Below the pieces are notes generated by a model that worked only from the letters and a program-made list of their open reading frames with translations, did not search any database and had not been told where the DNA came from. The translations under genes and the position numbers were made by a program. Shown one piece after another: positions 18,600 through 27,220 of a DNA stretch of 54,955 nucleotides (the stretch's first letter is position 1; each line of letters starts with the position of its first letter). The DNA is from Pseudomonadota bacterium (GTDB lineage: Bacteria > Pseudomonadota > Alphaproteobacteria > Rhizobiales > Beijerinckiaceae): NCBI GenBank assembly GCA_023423995.1, contig JAFAEL010000190.1:1-54955 (forward strand), in the 5' to 3' direction.

Positions 18600-19877
18600 C
18601 TAGATTGTGCCTTCAGCGTTGTCCCGCCCTCGGGTTGCACGGCGCTGATGGATGGGCGGCCGGGTTCTTGTCGCCATCTTATCGTAAAGCGTGAGTTGTG
18701 CGGGCAGGCAGACCCGACGCAGATCGTAGCGATCGAGGATGGTCTGGCGCGCCTGCCGTCGGAGTTCGCGAAGCGAGCTACGATAGCGCACGGCATAGTC
18801 TAACTGTCGGGCTAGCGCCTCGGCATCAAAGAAATCAACAAGCAGGCCATTGTGTCCATCCTCGATAACCTCTTCGACCGGTCCTGTTCTCGAGCCGATT
18901 ATGACGCAACCGATCGCCATCGCTTCCAGCAACGACCAGGAGAGTACAAAGGGGTAAGTCAGATATACGTGGGCCGAAGAGACTTGAAGCAAGTTGATGT
19001 ACTGCCGATAGGGCAGCGGGCCTGTGAAATGTATGCGGGAAAGATCGAGTTGCCCGCGCAACTCGGTCAGCATTTGATCGCGGTATGTGGCGTAACCCGC
19101 CGGCCGGCGTCCATAACTAACGCCGTCGCTGCCAACGATGACAGCCTGAGCGTCAGGGTTGCGCTGCTGCAAGCGAGCAAGCGCTCGCATGAAGACGTGG
19201 AACCCGCGATAAGGCTCGAGATTGCGGGCTGAGAAGGTGATGACTGGATCTCTGCTCGTGAGGCGGATTCCGGAGTCGAGGGCGATCTCGGAGTAGTCGA
19301 CCGGCTGCGCTGCCTCCGTGTCGATCCCCTCGTGCAGGACCTGCAGGTCCTCCCCTTTCGGCGGAGGAAAGAGGGATCGCTGCCATTCCGTAGGTGTTAC
19401 GCCAACATCCGCTGCTTCAAGCGCAAGTTGGATCGGAGCATTCATCCCGCGAATTCGCCACGGATCTCGCGCAGTCGGTGGAAACTCGGGGTCGAAGGTG
19501 ACGTCTGAGCTAGCGTACCGGTAATAATATTCGAAATAGCCCAGGAGCGGCGTACCTGGCCACACGTCCTTTATGAACAAAGTCTCGCCCCAGCCGGTGT
19601 GACCGACAACGAGATCGGGAACTAAGCCATTCTTTTTAAGTACACTGCAGATTTCGGCGACTGCTTCCCCGTTCCGGACGGCCGCTTCGAAGGTCCTCAC
19701 GAAGGGATGGACGCCTGGCTCTGGCGGGGGCGATTTGTACTGCAGGCTTTTTATTCGGGGGTGAACCCGTTTCCCCCGTTGGGATAGGGCAACAACCTCG
19801 TTCCCCCGGTCTGCGAGAACGGAGCTTGTATGTAGGAATTGACCGGGGAAGTTTTGATGGAGAAAAAGATATCTCAC
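18600..19877 (-). CDS. GT4-family glycosyltransferase
   Basis: GT-B glycosyltransferase of 425 residues starting at a GTG (MRYLFLHQNFPGQF), a start typical of a bacterial subgroup with an HQNFPxQ motif. The N-terminal half carries HTGWGETLFIKD and FEYYYR; the middle has PTEWQRSLFP and HEGIDT; the C-terminal donor site has VLSWSLLEAMAIGCVIIGS followed by EVIEDGHNGLLVD. The family moves a sugar from a nucleotide donor with retention of configuration. It stands alone between two gaps, downstream of the orphan gene on the same strand, and so may form a two-gene unit with it. Confidence 0.9.
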   Translation of the reverse strand: MRYLFLHQNFPGQFLHTSSVLADRGNEVVALSQRGKRVHPRIKSLQYKSPPPEPGVHPFVRTFEAAVRNGEAVAEICSVLKKNGLVPDLVVGHTGWGETLFIKDVWPGTPLLGYFEYYYRYASSDVTFDPEFPPTARDPWRIRGMNAPIQLALEAADVGVTPTEWQRSLFPPPKGEDLQVLHEGIDTEAAQPVDYSEIALDSGIRLTSRDPVITFSARNLEPYRGFHVFMRALARLQQRNPDAQAVIVGSDGVSYGRRPAGYATYRDQMLTELRGQLDLSRIHFTGPLPYRQYINLLQVSSAHVYLTYPFVLSWSLLEAMAIGCVIIGSRTGPVEEVIEDGHNGLLVDFFDAEALARQLDYAVRYRSSLRELRRQARQTILDRYDLRRVCLPAQLTLYDKMATRTRPPIHQRRATRGRDNAEGTI

Positions 19878-19937
19878 CGTCTATCGTCACATGTCGCGGC
19901 CGCAATGGATCCGGCGCACGAAGAACAGGACCAAGTG

Positions 19938-20945
19938 CTACCGCACACGAGGCGAGATCCAGATCTTAACGGCGAGAAGCGGATCATTGGCAATTTCGGA
20001 ACGGCAAAGCTCGCCGTCCCGAAAAATACCGCTCTCCCTGGCGCCGAGGAAAAAGCCGCCATACGAGACTTCGTAGATGTCCCGCGCCGGACCGGCGAGA
20101 CGAAGTGCGAAGCCCAGAACAGGCCGTCCCTGGCGTCGAGTGCCGGAGTACGCACCGCCCTGAACCCACTTCCCTTCCTTCCCGCCCGACCCCAACGTTC
20201 GATATTCGAGGTCGGAGGGTTGCAGCACCTGCGAGGGGAGCAGCGCTAGGCCCTCGATCCACGCACGCTGACTTGGATCGCCAATCCAGGATCCGGGTTC
20301 CGCGGCGAGTCGCCTATCTCCAGCCCTTTGGATATGAAGCAGGGCACTTAACGGGACATCGTTCAGAGCAGCGGGCCGTCTGACAAGGAAGGGGGAAGTT
20401 CTCGCGGGCGCGGCCCCGTTGGGCTCCTTCCTGACGTGCGAGGGGACGGGAGCGGCCGGAAGAACCGCGTTCATTCTAGGCGCCGGTGCGTCGATGCGGA
20501 AAGCGTCGCTACCGACATTCTCCAGGCCTTCATCCAGCTTCAGGATCTCAATCGGAGCAGGGGCTATGCTGTGGCCCTGCCGCTCGCCGAAGCTTGTGAC
20601 CACAACCGTGCCGGTGCTTCCACCAACCCGAACCACGGCAGCCCCGCCTGTGTTCTCCAGCCAAGCCGCGCTTTCCCCGAGCTGGGATAGCACTTCAACA
20701 TGAGCTTGCCCCGGCGCCGGCGCGATCTGGCACGCTGGTAAGGGAATGCCTTGGACCTCGTATTTTGCGTCGGAGCTTGGTCCAACTCGGATCGCGTAGA
20801 GTCCTGGCGCAAGACGAACGAGGCGAGCCCGGCAGTCGTTCACGGGGGATATGTCGAACCGAGATAGCCGGCGCTCGTCTCTGTGGCCAACCGCGTCAAA
20901 ACCCTGCTCAGCCGCTGAGGCAAGGTGCCGTAGATCCCGTGACAT
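19938..20945 (-). CDS. Hypothetical protein in glycan locus
   Basis: I do not recognise a named family. The start chosen is the ATG at 20945 (335 residues); an upstream TTG gives a longer form. The N-terminal 130 residues are beta-rich (PGLYAIRVGP, AAVVRVGGSTGTVVVT), followed by a proline/alanine-rich linker near 150-190. The C-terminal 120 residues look like a folded, conserved unit: RAWIEGLALLP, DLEYRTLGSGGKEGKWVQGG, GFALRLAGPARDIYEVSYGG and GELCRS. No signal peptide or membrane segment is apparent. It is transcribed toward the GT4 at 18600 with a 60-base gap and diverges from the GT4 at 21108, so a role in glycan assembly or recognition is inferred from position only. Confidence 0.6.
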   Translation of the reverse strand: MSRDLRHLASAAEQGFDAVGHRDERRLSRFDISPVNDCRARLVRLAPGLYAIRVGPSSDAKYEVQGIPLPACQIAPAPGQAHVEVLSQLGESAAWLENTGGAAVVRVGGSTGTVVVTSFGERQGHSIAPAPIEILKLDEGLENVGSDAFRIDAPAPRMNAVLPAAPVPSHVRKEPNGAAPARTSPFLVRRPAALNDVPLSALLHIQRAGDRRLAAEPGSWIGDPSQRAWIEGLALLPSQVLQPSDLEYRTLGSGGKEGKWVQGGAYSGTRRQGRPVLGFALRLAGPARDIYEVSYGGFFLGARESGIFRDGELCRSEIANDPLLAVKIWISPRVR

Positions 20946-21107
20946 CAAAGCCGCTCGAAGTCGAATCTGAAGGGTCGTACCTTCCGTAAAGTGGTATGGT
21001 CTAGGACGCAATTAGCGATCGACGGTTGGCCTACAACCGGGAAGGGCTCACGCACAACCTTCCAAGTCCACTAGGCAGTGCCGTCGGGCCGGCATACATC
21101 GCGTTTC

Positions 21108-22376
21108 ATGAGAGTTCTGATCATAGCTCACGGTCACCCGGAGCGGTTTCCGGGAGGCGGGGAGATCGCAGCCTACCGGCTATTCAGCGGGCTCAAGGGG
21201 GTCGAGGGCTGCACGACCATGTTCGCCGCGGCAGCGCCGGTCGATTTTGTCCGGCAGTCCGGAGAGGTCGAGTTCTTTGAAGGGCGGCCGGACGAAGTAT
21301 CAATCAAAACTGAAATGAGTGATTATTTTTCCCTCGATGCGAGCTCGGCCGTTCAGGCGCAGGCGATCTCGCTTGTGATCAAAGCATTTGACCCCGATAT
21401 CATCCACTTCCATCACTACATCCAGTTTGGCGCGGACGTATTTCGTAGATGTCGCGCGGATGCGCCGCGCGCAAAGATTTTACTTACCTTGCACGAATTT
21501 ATGGCGCTCTGTCATCACAATGGGCAGATGGTGACTCGTCCTGATTTCAGTCTTTGTACGAGGCCTGATCCCCACGCGTGCGCGAGCTGCTTTCCGGAGC
21601 ATACTCCCCTGGCGTTCGCTGGGCGGGCGGGGTATCTGCTTGAAAGCCTCGCGCCGGTACACCGCCTTATCGCTCCTAGCCGCTTCCTGATGGAGCGCTA
21701 TGTCAGTTGGGGCATCGAGCCGGGAAAGATCACCCAGGTCGACAACCTCCCCCCGGTGTTCGCGAGTGGACCGCCGCCTCCGAGGCGGCTCGCGACCGGT
21801 GAGGGGCGTCGCAAGTTCGGGTTCTTCGGCCAGGTTACACCGTACAAGGGCCTCCTTCGACTGCTGAAGGCACTCTTGAGTGCGCAGGAAAACGGGGCCC
21901 GTGTACGGTTTCCGGCGGAGGTCTCGATCCACGCGGCAAACTTGACGCTTAACACCCCGGAATTGCAGTCGGCCGTTGCTGCCGCGGTCGCTCGCGCCGG
22001 GGGGCGGGCGCGCCTGCGGGGAAGCTATGGAGCAGACGAGTTGCCGGAGCTGATGGCGGATGTGGACTGGGTGATCGTTCCGTCGATCTGGTGGGAGAAT
22101 TCGCCTCTGGTGATCGAGGAGGCGCTGGCGCTCGGTCGACCGGTGATCTGCAGTGGCATCGGCGGGATGGCGGAGAAGGTTAGGCCCGGGATCGACGGCC
22201 TGCACTTCCCTGTCGGGGATCACGTCGCCCTCGGTCGCCTCATCGCGGATCTCGCGACCGACGTTTCCGTCTGGGAGCGAATCCGCGCCACGATGCGTCG
22301 CCCTCGGCCCGATCGACATTCCCTCCGGCCCCATCTCGATCTGTACAAGGAGGTGCTTCGTGAGCACAGGATTTAA
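21108..22376 (+). CDS. GT4-family glycosyltransferase
   Basis: GT-B enzyme of 422 residues. I start at the ATG at 21108 (MRVLIIAHGHPERFPGGGE), the normal beta-1 strand of the family; a GTG ten codons upstream is possible. The GGGE acceptor loop, HFHHYIQFG, LTLHEFMALCHHNGQM, a cysteine-containing segment (LCTRPDPHACASCFPE) and FFGQVTPYKGL are visible. The donor site is PSIWWENSPLVIEEALALG near residue 330. The cysteine cluster recalls GT4 enzymes with a small metal- or disulfide-stabilised loop. It diverges from the orphan gene at 20945 across about 160 bases that must hold both promoters, and leads a pair with the methyltransferase 24 bases downstream. Confidence 0.9.
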   Translation: MRVLIIAHGHPERFPGGGEIAAYRLFSGLKGVEGCTTMFAAAAPVDFVRQSGEVEFFEGRPDEVSIKTEMSDYFSLDASSAVQAQAISLVIKAFDPDIIHFHHYIQFGADVFRRCRADAPRAKILLTLHEFMALCHHNGQMVTRPDFSLCTRPDPHACASCFPEHTPLAFAGRAGYLLESLAPVHRLIAPSRFLMERYVSWGIEPGKITQVDNLPPVFASGPPPPRRLATGEGRRKFGFFGQVTPYKGLLRLLKALLSAQENGARVRFPAEVSIHAANLTLNTPELQSAVAAAVARAGGRARLRGSYGADELPELMADVDWVIVPSIWWENSPLVIEEALALGRPVICSGIGGMAEKVRPGIDGLHFPVGDHVALGRLIADLATDVSVWERIRATMRRPRPDRHSLRPHLDLYKEVLREHRI

Positions 22377-22400
22377 GAGCAGGAACGTGGCTGGCCGCTG

Positions 22401-23159
22401 ATGTCAAATCCCTCTCAACGTGAACCGAAAGCGGCATCGGTGCCGAGGTTGCCAGGAATCAGCTATCGAACGCTACTCGATCTGATTCATCAGGCTCGAT
22501 CACCTCAGTTGTACTTTGAGATTGGAATTGGCACCGGCGCGTCGCTGGCCTATTCCAGATGCAGCTCGATCGCCGTCGATCCAGACTTCCGCCTCAGAGC
22601 CGACGTGATCAGCAACAAGCCGGAGTGCCACCTGTATCGGCAGACCAGCGACGACTTCTTTCGGCTCTCCGAAAGCCGGACCCTGTTCCCACGACCCATC
22701 GATCTCGCCTTTCTTGATGGGCTGCACTGGTTCGAGGTCCTGCTTCGAGACTTCATCAACACGGAGCGGTTCTGTGCACCGGACGGGTTGATCCTGCTGC
22801 ACGACTGTCTTCCGTACTCGGTGGAGATCGCGGAGCGGATTCATCAGCCTGAGCAACGGTCCGACCAATTGCGGCGGATGCACTGGGCAGGAGACGTCTG
22901 GAAGCTTATCCCGATCCTATCGACATATCGCCCGGATTTGCGAATGGTGTCGTTCGACTGTCCTCCGACCGGACTCGTCACCCTTCAGGGGCTGAACCCT
23001 CGGTCCACGATCCTGCGAGACGCCTACGATGACATCGTGCGCACCTTCCAGGAAATCGAACTCGCCGAGTTCACCATCGAACGCTTGTTCGAGATCAGCA
23101 ACGTCAGGCCTTCGCGGGGGATCAAGACGCCGGCCATGGTCGTGGAGCGCCTGGGCTGA
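22401..23159 (+). CDS. Class I SAM-dependent methyltransferase (Methyltransf_24-like)
   Basis: A 252-residue Rossmann methyltransferase. The SAM motif is LYFEIGIGTGASLAYSRC near residue 38, then the acidic strand end AVDPDF, and LAFLDGLHWFEVLLRDF followed by GLILLHDCLPYS. The D-G-x-H pattern is typical of small-molecule and sugar methyltransferases of this group and is often metal-linked. Related proteins sit in many O-antigen and capsule clusters. It is 24 bases after the GT4 stop on the same strand and ends 22 bases before the convergent methyltransferase gene. The acceptor is unknown. Confidence 0.8.
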   Translation: MSNPSQREPKAASVPRLPGISYRTLLDLIHQARSPQLYFEIGIGTGASLAYSRCSSIAVDPDFRLRADVISNKPECHLYRQTSDDFFRLSESRTLFPRPIDLAFLDGLHWFEVLLRDFINTERFCAPDGLILLHDCLPYSVEIAERIHQPEQRSDQLRRMHWAGDVWKLIPILSTYRPDLRMVSFDCPPTGLVTLQGLNPRSTILRDAYDDIVRTFQEIELAEFTIERLFEISNVRPSRGIKTPAMVVERLG

Positions 23160-23181
23160 TCGGACGGGTTGCTTGGCTCGA

Positions 23182-24465
23182 TCAACGGCCGGGTCGCCTC
23201 GTGACCAAGATGAGGGCGTTGTCGACATTGTTGACTGCGTGCGGAAGCTCCACGAGTACGGCTGCGTGTCCGCTATTGCGCACGAACGCGAGGTAATCAT
23301 CTGACTGCGCGAGGGGGATATCCTCGATGATGTAGACGCCGTCATGTTCGAGGCGGCCGATCGAACTCTCGAATGTCAGCCGCGCTGCGTCGAGAGTATG
23401 CAACCCGTCGTCGATGAAGATGTCGAAGGTGATGGGGCCTATAGCTTGCCAGAGGTCGTCGAATGACGATCGATCCGTCTGGTCCACAAAAAAGGTCCTT
23501 ATTCTATCTTCGGTGAAGAGTATTCCTCGGTCGATGTCCGCGCCGTAGACCGTCGCGGATGGAAAGTAGTCTCTCCAGGCGCGTAACGATGCGCCTGGCA
23601 CGCCATCTTTGCCCATGTTCGATGGAACCGATATATTGTTGGTTCCAAGTCCGATCTCCATGAGGTTCGAAACCGGCTTGCGTTGGCGACGAAAGATCTC
23701 CGCATAGAGACGCGCGTAGTTGTGCCAGCCGGCTCCTTTGTCGCTGCCATGGCGCATGAGGAGAAGCGAGAGATCGTCCAATGTCGAGCTGCGTTCGACT
23801 TCGGCCTGGTACCGGCGAAGGGTGGAGGCGAAGAATACCTCTCCCATGTTGCAGAACGTGGCGCGGATTTCTGTTAGGTCGATAATATGGGGCGCGATGC
23901 GTTCTTCGAACAGACGGCGGCACCTGTGGCCGGCTGCAGCGCTCAGCATGAAGCGTCCAACTGAGGCGTCGATATGCCGGATGTGGTAGGCGTCGGTTGA
24001 GCGGAGGGCCGCCTCGAGTTCGCTTGCAGCCGCGGGTACGAACCAGAAGCCCGGCCAGAGCTCTTCACCGCCCAACCGTTCCAGCCTCAGCCGAACTTTC
24101 CGGGCGGCAGCTTCGTCTCTTTGGCTGAAGGAGGCTAGATATGGCGCGCCGGGGTATGCGCGATGGTGGTCAGTTCGTGTGTTTGCACGAGGAGAGACTG
24201 CCCTCTCTGTCTCGTGTTGGTGAAGTAGCCTCTCCGCGGAAGAGACGAGGCTGTGGACAGTCGAGGAAGTGACCGGTCCCTGAGGCGGTGCCATTCTCTC
24301 AATCTCCCTGCGCCAACTCGTGGACGCCTCCGTGTCCGGCGGAAAGCCGACAGCCTGCTCAACTCGCATCTCCATCGCCCGACGGGAGGCTCTGGTCGCC
24401 AAGATCCACTGGGTTTGGCCGAAATCGACGTCGAGCTCGGAACTCACCGAGTGAGAGAGAGCCAC
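23182..24465 (-). CDS. SAM-dependent methyltransferase with novel N-terminal domain
   Basis: The C-terminal 210 residues are a class I methyltransferase of the macrocin-O-methyltransferase-like type: SNLMEIGLGTNN, VYGADIDRGILF, FDIFIDDGLHT and GVYIIEDIPL. DD-x(2)-H type residues suggest a metal-assisted O-methyltransferase. The first 200 residues match nothing I know and may recognise the acceptor; they include a WxFVPAA-type segment and a helical stretch. The GTG start at 24465 lies inside the last 22 bases of the GT61 gene, so the two are likely coupled. A later in-frame ATG would remove about 30 residues. Function in modifying the sugar added by GT61 is inferred. Confidence 0.8.
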   Translation of the reverse strand: MALSHSVSSELDVDFGQTQWILATRASRRAMEMRVEQAVGFPPDTEASTSWRREIERMAPPQGPVTSSTVHSLVSSAERLLHQHETERAVSPRANTRTDHHRAYPGAPYLASFSQRDEAAARKVRLRLERLGGEELWPGFWFVPAAASELEAALRSTDAYHIRHIDASVGRFMLSAAAGHRCRRLFEERIAPHIIDLTEIRATFCNMGEVFFASTLRRYQAEVERSSTLDDLSLLLMRHGSDKGAGWHNYARLYAEIFRRQRKPVSNLMEIGLGTNNISVPSNMGKDGVPGASLRAWRDYFPSATVYGADIDRGILFTEDRIRTFFVDQTDRSSFDDLWQAIGPITFDIFIDDGLHTLDAARLTFESSIGRLEHDGVYIIEDIPLAQSDDYLAFVRNSGHAAVLVELPHAVNNVDNALILVTRRPGR

Positions 24466-25484
24466 CTGTCCAGCCAGGAGACCTCCAGCGTGAAATTGCT
24501 GTGTACGGTAGGCGGCGCATCACATGCTCGACCGAACACAGTAGAGAAGCGTGCACCCGTGATATTCGCGAGGTCCCAAAAAAAGAACTCGCCCGGGGCG
24601 TTTGGAGCGAGGGAGAGGACGTCGACGGGCCTTCTTGCCCAGATAAGGTTTGTGAGAGCCGCCCCTGAGACACCCACGATGTACCGCGCTTCAGCGAAGG
24701 TGCGAACCTGTTCACGAAAGGCCATCTGTTCCGGATGAACGATCTCAAATCCCTCATCGGTTAGTCGGGACGCGATTTCGTCCTCATTGAGCAACCGCCG
24801 CTTAAGGTGGTCAGGACGCCGCACATACAGGCGGCGCTCCCCGGAGAGCGCGCCCGCGGCCGCCCTGGCGCGAGACACGAGATCCCTCACGCCGGCGGCA
24901 TCATGTGTGTGGCTGTGGATCGAATTCGACGTCATGAACATCAAATCGTCGACGACGACCGCATCGTTCGAGAGCCAGACCACGTCCTCGCGTCCTACAC
25001 CATAGAGCGCGAGCGTATCGAGTCTGAGATCCAACATGCTGATCGGGTGCGTGGGGACACCGAAGCGGAGATGCGCCTCCGGAGCCGCCTGCCTGAAGTC
25101 CCGGATGCGAGGGAGAAGCTCGACGAGCCAGTGGCCGAAGTTCATGTCACCCGGCTTTCTAAGCAGAGCCAACGTGCCTTCGATTCGCTTGTGCGGCTCT
25201 CGTGAGCCGCCCGGGACAACATTTCTCAGGAGGGTCTCGGGTACAACCCGGCCCTCGACCGTTACGACGGCGCCAGTGTCGTACACCACGGCGTCACGAA
25301 GCCGGTGGACCTTCGAGTCTGGCAGGGAAGACCGGCCGCTGCTCCAGACTGACGTGTTCCGCTGGCCTCCGCTCACGTCAGCGACGTCGATGTTGTGGAA
25401 GAAGGGCGTGCGTCGCTCGTACTGTTCACGAACGATCACGTGCTCGGCGCTCAAACCATTCAACCCGGTCTCCTCAGCGACCAT
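24444..25484 (-). CDS. GT61-family glycosyltransferase (DUF563)
   Basis: A 346-residue enzyme with the GT61 signature NFGHWLVELLPR near residue 115, then LYGVGREDVVWL, a central SHTHDAAG segment, RRLYVRRPD, and the C-terminal GFEIVHPEQMAFREQV...GVSGAALTNLIW block in which the usual H-G-A-A-L is S-G-A-A-L. GT61 enzymes transfer xylose, GlcNAc or related sugars; bacterial members occur in capsule and O-antigen loci. The ATG at 25484 is used. It is the first gene of a two-gene leftward unit with the methyltransferase and diverges from the RTX gene. Confidence 0.88.
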   Translation of the reverse strand: MVAEETGLNGLSAEHVIVREQYERRTPFFHNIDVADVSGGQRNTSVWSSGRSSLPDSKVHRLRDAVVYDTGAVVTVEGRVVPETLLRNVVPGGSREPHKRIEGTLALLRKPGDMNFGHWLVELLPRIRDFRQAAPEAHLRFGVPTHPISMLDLRLDTLALYGVGREDVVWLSNDAVVVDDLMFMTSNSIHSHTHDAAGVRDLVSRARAAAGALSGERRLYVRRPDHLKRRLLNEDEIASRLTDEGFEIVHPEQMAFREQVRTFAEARYIVGVSGAALTNLIWARRPVDVLSLAPNAPGEFFFWDLANITGARFSTVFGRACDAPPTVHSNFTLEVSWLDRWLSLTR

Positions 25485-25778
25485 TCAGACATCTTTCCTG
25501 GTCTTTGCGCTCTGCGCGTCATCTAGTCAGCGCCATCCTCTTGAGCAATCGGACCGTGCTGGCCCTTCGATAGTCCCGGGGGGGGCGTCCTCGAGCCAGG
25601 CCCCTCGCAGGGCAGATCCTGGAGACAGCGCCCTCCAACCCGCTCGTTCGGACTATCGCAGCCGTTGCGCTGCGAGGGAGCACGCCGTGGTTACAACATG
25701 AAACAACTTCGCGCATGACACCGTCCGGTCGCGCGGCGTAAGGATTTCAGCAACCTTACTCAATCGTAGCAGGCGGTC
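25485..25778. promoter_or_regulatory. Divergent intergenic region between GT61 and RTX genes
   Basis: These 294 bases must carry the promoters for the leftward GT61 unit and the rightward RTX gene. A purine-rich AGGCGG lies a few bases before the RTX ATG and can serve as ribosome site. A run of eight Gs lies near 25578. I cannot assign -35/-10 elements or an operator with confidence. Confidence 0.4.
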
Positions 25779-27053
25779 ATGGCCACAATCCCCGGCGGCA
25801 CGCAGATTCCCGGAACGGCGGGTCCGGATGATGTCACGTTCACGGGGCCGGGTCAGAACTACTATGAGGCCGGAGCGGGCAATGACACCGTCCGGGGTGG
25901 AAATGACGGGAACTATTTCAACCTTGGCGAGGGCGATGACTTCGCAATCGGGGGAGCGAGTTCCGACACCATTATCGCCGGTACTGGCGATGACTATGCA
26001 GAGCTTGGGGCGGGAGATGACCTCTTCGTCGGCGTGGAGGGCAACAACTATGTTGCCGCCGGTGAGGGTAACGACAGTGTTTTCGGCGGCAGTGGCCAGG
26101 ACACCGTGTTTGCCGGTGAGGGCGATGACTACGTTGACGCCGGCGCTGGAAACGACTTCATCAACACCGGCGAGGGGCGCAACTACGTATACACAGGGTC
26201 CGGCAACAATACCGTAATGGGTGGGTCCGGTAACGACACCGTCATCAGCGGTGACGGCAACAACTATATCGAGACCGGCGATGGCAGCAATCTGGTCGCG
26301 CTTGGGACCGGCAGCAACTACGTGGCTGCGGGTGCGGGTGCGGACTCGGTGTTCGGCGGGTCCGGAAATGATACTGTTTTCGCCGGCGCCGGGAATGACT
26401 ATATCGACGGGGGATCCGGTTCGAACTTCATCAATGCTGGCGAAGGCGACGACTACGTCGCTGGAGGCGCGAGCGCGGATACGATCATCGGCGGCGCCGG
26501 CAATGACACTGTGTTCAGCGGCGATGGCAACGACTATGTCGAGGGTGGTGCAGGTATCAATTATCTGAGCCTCGGAGGGGGCGACGACTACGCTGCCGGC
26601 GGAGAAGAGGCCGACTCGGTAATCGGGGGCTCTGGTAACGACACTATCTTCGGGTATGGCGGCGACGACTACGTCGAGGGTGGCGACGGTAACGACTTCA
26701 TCAACGGCGGCGCGGGTAACGACTACCTGTTCGGCGGGATCGGCAACGATACGATCTACAGCGGGACCGGTGCGGACACTCTGATCGGCGGCGGGGGAGA
26801 TGATCTGTTCGTACTTGATCAAGGTGCACAGCTACTCGCCTACACCGGCGACAACGCTGGCAATGACACGGTAGTTGGGTTTGATCAGGCCGGAGGCGAT
26901 CGGATTTCCTTTGCAGGCGCGGACAGCGCGGCGATCGAAAATGTTGTGTCGACCGCTCAGGTTTCGGGCGGTTCAACCACTATCACGATGCCGGACGGCA
27001 CGACTATCACGCTTCTCGGCGTGACCAACCTGAACAGCGGCTTCTTCAGTTAG
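25779..27053 (+). CDS. RTX calcium-binding repeat protein, likely type I secreted
   Basis: A 424-residue acidic, glycine/aspartate-rich protein. From about residue 34 to 348 it is a nearly unbroken chain of about 35 nonapeptides of the form G-x-D/N-x-V/Y-x-x-G-x, the RTX parallel beta-roll that folds on binding calcium outside the cell. The consensus alternates DTV, DY and NF units. The final 76 residues (AYTGDNAGNDTVVGFDQ to NSGFFS) are the non-repeat C-terminus where a type I secretion signal is expected. There is no N-terminal signal peptide and no enzymatic domain, which suggests a structural, adhesive or surface-layer role. It is separated from the secretion adaptor by the glycan genes; export by that system is inferred. 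Confidence 0.92.
   Translation: MATIPGGTQIPGTAGPDDVTFTGPGQNYYEAGAGNDTVRGGNDGNYFNLGEGDDFAIGGASSDTIIAGTGDDYAELGAGDDLFVGVEGNNYVAAGEGNDSVFGGSGQDTVFAGEGDDYVDAGAGNDFINTGEGRNYVYTGSGNNTVMGGSGNDTVISGDGNNYIETGDGSNLVALGTGSNYVAAGAGADSVFGGSGNDTVFAGAGNDYIDGGSGSNFINAGEGDDYVAGGASADTIIGGAGNDTVFSGDGNDYVEGGAGINYLSLGGGDDYAAGGEEADSVIGGSGNDTIFGYGGDDYVEGGDGNDFINGGAGNDYLFGGIGNDTIYSGTGADTLIGGGGDDLFVLDQGAQLLAYTGDNAGNDTVVGFDQAGGDRISFAGADSAAIENVVSTAQVSGGSTTITMPDGTTITLLGVTNLNSGFFS
26094..26768 (+). repeat. Five 135-bp (45-residue) super-repeats inside the RTX gene
   Basis: Residues 106-330 divide into five consecutive 45-residue units, each of five nonapeptides in a fixed order: x-DTVxxG, x-DYxxxG, x-N-[FL]-x-x-x-G, a [DN]Y unit, and a final DT/DS-V-x-G-G type unit. 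Position-specific residues recur at period 45, beyond the basic period 9, which indicates tandem duplication of a five-turn block. The turns before residue 106 follow the same order with one unit missing, so the array once extended further. Confidence 0.8.
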
Positions 27054-27072
27054 GGCCTGCACCCATGAGGCT

Positions 27073-27098
27073 GGCCGGGCGGTGTTCACTGGCCGGCC
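27073..27098 (+). terminator. Possible hairpin after RTX gene
   Basis: Six-base arms GGCCGG and CCGGCC flank a 14-base loop, starting 20 bases after the RTX stop. No T-tract follows, so intrinsic termination is uncertain. Confidence 0.25.
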
Positions 27099-27220
27099 CC
27101 CACCGTGTGGCCCAGGTTGAACGTTACTGCATTGTCGACCCGATCCTGCCCAGGTTTGTGATCCAGGGTCTAGGCAATTTGTTGGGCTGCGTTAGGTTGG
27201 TTGGACACGGCGCTCGGGGT

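Noticed and set aside
25779..27053. Regular short repeats that might suggest a CRISPR array.
   Set aside because: The repeats are in-frame codons of RTX nonapeptides with no spacers of unique sequence.
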